DNA from: Planctomycetota bacterium | Lineage (GTDB): Bacteria; Planctomycetota; SZUA-567; H5-PLA8; CALKMO01 | Length of the DNA: 8,050 nt | Direction: 5' to 3' | Assembly (NCBI GenBank): GCA_026417845.1 | Contig: JAOACM010000186.1 | Span: forward strand, 1-8,050 | In this document: positions 5,570 through 8,050 of the stretch, piece by piece | Layout: every line of letters starts with the position of its first letter | Numbering within the stretch: the first letter of the stretch is position 1 | Made by a program: the position numbers and the translations under genes | The notes under the pieces: model-generated | Database searches by the model: none | Told to the model about the DNA's origin: nothing | What the model saw: only the letters and a program-made list of their open reading frames with translations

Positions 5570-7642
5570 ATGGGATTGGGCGATCTTATCTTCCTTATAC
5601 CCATGTTCCCCCTGGCGGGGTTTCTGCTGAGCGGTCTTGCCGGGGGGGCACTGGGCAGGCGCGGCGTATCGCTCGCCTCGTGCGGCCTGCCCGTGCTGTC
5701 GTTTCTGCTCGCCGTCGGAGTCGTTTCGCGCATCGCCGGTTCCGGCGCGACGATCGAACAGGACCTGGGCCGGTGGATCAGCGCCGGCCTGCTGGAGGCC
5801 CGTTTCGTCCTCCGGGCAGACCGGCTTTCAGCTGCAATGCTCCTCGTGGTGGCCGGTGTGGGGACACTGATCCATATCTACTCGACCGGCTACATGCGGC
5901 ATGACAGGGGGTACGCGAGATACTTCGCCTTCCTTAACCTGTTCCTTGGTTCGATGCTGCTTCTGGTCATGGCAGGCGATCTCCTTCTGATGTTCGCCGG
6001 GTGGGAGATGGTCGGTCTGTGTTCGTACCTGCTGATCGGGTTCTGGTATGAAAAGGATGCCAACGCGCGCGCCGGCATGAAGGCGTTCGTTTTCAACAGG
6101 ATCGGAGATCTGGGTTTTCTGGTCGGCATCTTCCTGACGTACTATGCCTTCGGAACTTTCGATTCCGCCCGGATACGCGAGATCGCCTGCACAGGAGGAG
6201 TGACCGATCCGGTTACGGGCCTTTTCCGGGCCGTGCCGGCGGACCTTTCGCTCGTTCCGCTGATATGTCTCTGCCTGTTCGTCGGGGCAACCGGTAAGTC
6301 CGCCCAGATACCTCTTTTCGTCTGGCTGCCCGATGCGATGGCCGGTCCCACGCCGGTAAGCGCGCTGATTCACGCCGCCACGATGGTTACCGCCGGCATA
6401 TACATGATGGCGCGGTTATCCTTCCTCTATGCCATGACGCCAGAGGTAATGGCGGTCGTGGCGACGGTCGGGGCGGCGACGGCCCTCCTGGGCGCCATAG
6501 CAGCGCTGACCCAGACAGACATCAAGAAGGCGCTGGCCTGCTCGACCATAAGCCAGCTCGGATACATGGTTCTCGGCTGCGGCGCCGGCGCGTTTTCGGC
6601 CTCGATATTTCACCTCGTGACGCATTCCTTTTTCAAAGCAGCTCTGTTCCTTTGCGCGGGCCTGGCGATCCACGCGCTGGGCGGGATGCAGGATATGCCC
6701 GGGATGGGCGGTCTGCGGCGCCGGATGCCCTGGACGTACGGCGCCGCGGCGATCTCCGCTCTGGCGCTTGCGGGGATCCCTCCGCTGTCCGGTTTTTTCA
6801 GCAAGGACGCGATCCTGGTCGGGACGCTCGGGCGGGTTATGTCCGACGGGCCGTCGCCCGGAGATCCGGGCGGCTTCCTGGCGATTCTCTATGCGGGGCT
6901 TTATATCGCCGGGACGGCCTGCGAGGCGCTGACGGCGTTCTATGCCGTTCGCTGGGTAGCGCTCGTATTCCTTGGAGAGGACAGATCGGCGCCTGCAACG
7001 GGGATGGAAGCCGGCGGGGCCGTGGCGGTTTCGGTTGGAGCGGGGGCTTCTGTTGCGCGGGGAAGCTATGAGCATGGCGAAGGGGCCGGCAAGGAGCCGG
7101 CGACGATGCTGGCGCCGGCGGTGGCGCTGGCTTTCCTGGCGGCGATCGGCAGTACGCTGGCTATGATACCGGCCGGTGGCGGGCTGACCGGATTCCTCGC
7201 CGGCGCGGTTGCCGGGCCCGTCGGCGGCGCAGCAGAACCGTCCGCAGGGGCGAACTATTTCGCGGCGGCAGCCTCGGCCGCGATGGCGTGCCTCGGGGCG
7301 CTGGCGGCGTGGTTCGTTTATATCCGGCGCGGCCATGTGCCGGCGTCGGTTCCAGCCGGCGGGCTCAGAGCTGTCTCCTTCCGCCTCTTCCACTTCGACG
7401 CCGTTTACGATGCCGCAGGAGCGGCGGTCCTCCGTCTGGCGCGCGGTCTTTGCCTGGCGGTTGACAGAATACTGCTGGACGGGCTGCTGGTGCGCGAAGC
7501 GTTCGGAGGGGGCGCGCGGCGGCTTGGCGAGATCCTGAGGCGCACGCAGACCGGGACGGTCAACGCCTACGCCGCGCTCATGGTCTTCGGTGCGATACTG
7601 ATACTTGTCTGCCTCGTGCTGGCGCCGGGGGGCGGGCCATGA
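5570..7642 (+). CDS. nuoL: NADH:quinone oxidoreductase subunit L
   Basis: This is NuoL (ND5-type), the distal antiporter-like proton pump of complex I, with the lateral helix that runs along the membrane arm. The product has 690 residues, longer than the roughly 610 of Escherichia coli. Key residues are present: E146 in GWEMVG, K243 in GKSAQIPLFVWLPDAM, H268 in HAATM, K319-K320 in TDIKKALACS, H348/H352/K356 in HLVTHSFFKAALF, and K412-D413 in FFSKDAIL. The C-terminal part has FHFDAVYDA (607-615), an amphipathic stretch (about 618-660) and the last helix after TQTGTVNAYAALM (659-671). Extra length lies mainly in a Gly/Ala/Val-rich segment, about residues 470-510. An in-frame TAA at 5564-5566 fixes ATG 5570 as the first possible start, although the ribosome site is poor (GGAAGGG about 14 bases away). 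It overlaps nuoM by four bases. Confidence 0.96.
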   Translation: MGLGDLIFLIPMFPLAGFLLSGLAGGALGRRGVSLASCGLPVLSFLLAVGVVSRIAGSGATIEQDLGRWISAGLLEARFVLRADRLSAAMLLVVAGVGTLIHIYSTGYMRHDRGYARYFAFLNLFLGSMLLLVMAGDLLLMFAGWEMVGLCSYLLIGFWYEKDANARAGMKAFVFNRIGDLGFLVGIFLTYYAFGTFDSARIREIACTGGVTDPVTGLFRAVPADLSLVPLICLCLFVGATGKSAQIPLFVWLPDAMAGPTPVSALIHAATMVTAGIYMMARLSFLYAMTPEVMAVVATVGAATALLGAIAALTQTDIKKALACSTISQLGYMVLGCGAGAFSASIFHLVTHSFFKAALFLCAGLAIHALGGMQDMPGMGGLRRRMPWTYGAAAISALALAGIPPLSGFFSKDAILVGTLGRVMSDGPSPGDPGGFLAILYAGLYIAGTACEALTAFYAVRWVALVFLGEDRSAPATGMEAGGAVAVSVGAGASVARGSYEHGEGAGKEPATMLAPAVALAFLAAIGSTLAMIPAGGGLTGFLAGAVAGPVGGAAEPSAGANYFAAAASAAMACLGALAAWFVYIRRGHVPASVPAGGLRAVSFRLFHFDAVYDAAGAAVLRLARGLCLAVDRILLDGLLVREAFGGGARRLGEILRRTQTGTVNAYAALMVFGAILILVCLVLAPGGGP

Positions 7643-8050
7643 GCATAACTGCTGTCCTTCTGGTACCGGCTCTTGGGGCGTTGGGGCTGGCGTTGACGAA
7701 GCCTTCCGACGCGAAGGCATGCCGTGCGGCCGCCTTCTTCGTGTCGCTTGCGGCCTTTGCGCTTTCGGTACCGCTGGCCTTCCGGTTCGACCCATCGGTG
7801 GCGGGGCTCCAGTTCCTGGAGGAGCGCGACTGGATTCCAGCCCTGGGCATCCGGTACATAGTCGGGCTGGACGGGATCAGCCTGTTCCTGTTTCTCCTGA
7901 CGGCCTTTCTCTGCCCGCTTGCGATACTTGGCGCTTTCGGGAGCATAGACCGCCGCGAGCGGGAGTTCTATGCCTGTATGCTGCTTCTGGAATCCGGTCT
8001 GCTGGGCACTTTCGCCGCTGCCGATCTGTTCCTGTTCTACGTGGTCTGGG
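7639..8050 (+). CDS. nuoM: NADH:quinone oxidoreductase subunit M, N-terminal part
   Basis: This is NuoM (ND4-type), the middle antiporter-like proton-pumping subunit of complex I. The window holds the first 137 residues of about 500; the gene is open to the right edge. It starts at ATG 7639 inside the ATGA overlap with the nuoL stop, which implies translational coupling. NuoM-specific marks are EERDWIP (61-67) and YIVGLDGISLFLFLLTAF (73-90), followed by hydrophobic helices. The last residues, ADLFLFYVVW, come immediately before the position where the conserved helix-5 glutamate (E144 in Escherichia coli) should fall, so that residue cannot be checked here. The start context is Gly-codon-rich with no strong independent ribosome site, which fits coupling to nuoL. 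Confidence 0.94.
   Translation, partial: MSITAVLLVPALGALGLALTKPSDAKACRAAAFFVSLAAFALSVPLAFRFDPSVAGLQFLEERDWIPALGIRYIVGLDGISLFLFLLTAFLCPLAILGAFGSIDRREREFYACMLLLESGLLGTFAAADLFLFYVVW

Noticed and set aside
6416..7795. 459-residue minus-strand open frame opposite nuoL and nuoM
   Set aside because: It is fully antisense to strongly recognisable nuoL/nuoM sequence, its product is Arg/Pro/Gln-rich and polar, and it has no family signature.

Overview
The window looks like one edge of a GC-rich bacterial contig from an Illumina/Nextera library: bases 1-19 are the engineered Tn5 mosaic end, so native sequence starts near base 20. The organism is probably Gram-negative-like. It encodes proton-pumping complex I subunits, a membrane-anchored PDZ protein, and an FHA protein fused to a PATAN/DUF4388 domain. 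That fusion is a signalling architecture common in Desulfobacterota, Myxococcota and similar lineages. The lineage guess is an inference of low confidence.

Layout. 85-825 (minus): a small protein with an N-terminal membrane anchor, a long Pro/Ala-rich linker and one PDZ domain. 865-1131: a divergent spacer with a candidate promoter for the PDZ gene. 1132-2202 (plus): a ten-helix EamA/DMT-family transporter. 2203-2684: non-coding, with one copy of a dispersed palindromic repeat and two other hairpins. 2685-3425 (plus): the FHA + DUF4388 protein. 3426-4120: a 695-base non-coding stretch with a second repeat copy. 4121-8050 (plus): membrane-arm genes nuoJ, nuoK, nuoL and the start of nuoM, which runs off the window.

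The nuo genes encode proton-translocating membrane subunits of NADH:quinone oxidoreductase. nuoL and nuoM overlap in an ATGA and should be translationally coupled. nuoK and nuoL, normally adjacent, are separated by 479 bases. No nuoA-I genes precede nuoJ here, so the peripheral arm and the H/I module must lie elsewhere or be organised differently.

The most unusual element is a family of about 74-83 bp imperfect palindromes with termini GAGCCT...AGGCTC. I find five copies, all intergenic: 2273-2352, 3478-3560, 5109-5182, 5307-5388 and 5392-5472. Three of them lie in the nuoK-nuoL gap. They look like MITE- or REP-type elements. I recognise no phage, CRISPR array, tRNA or rRNA.
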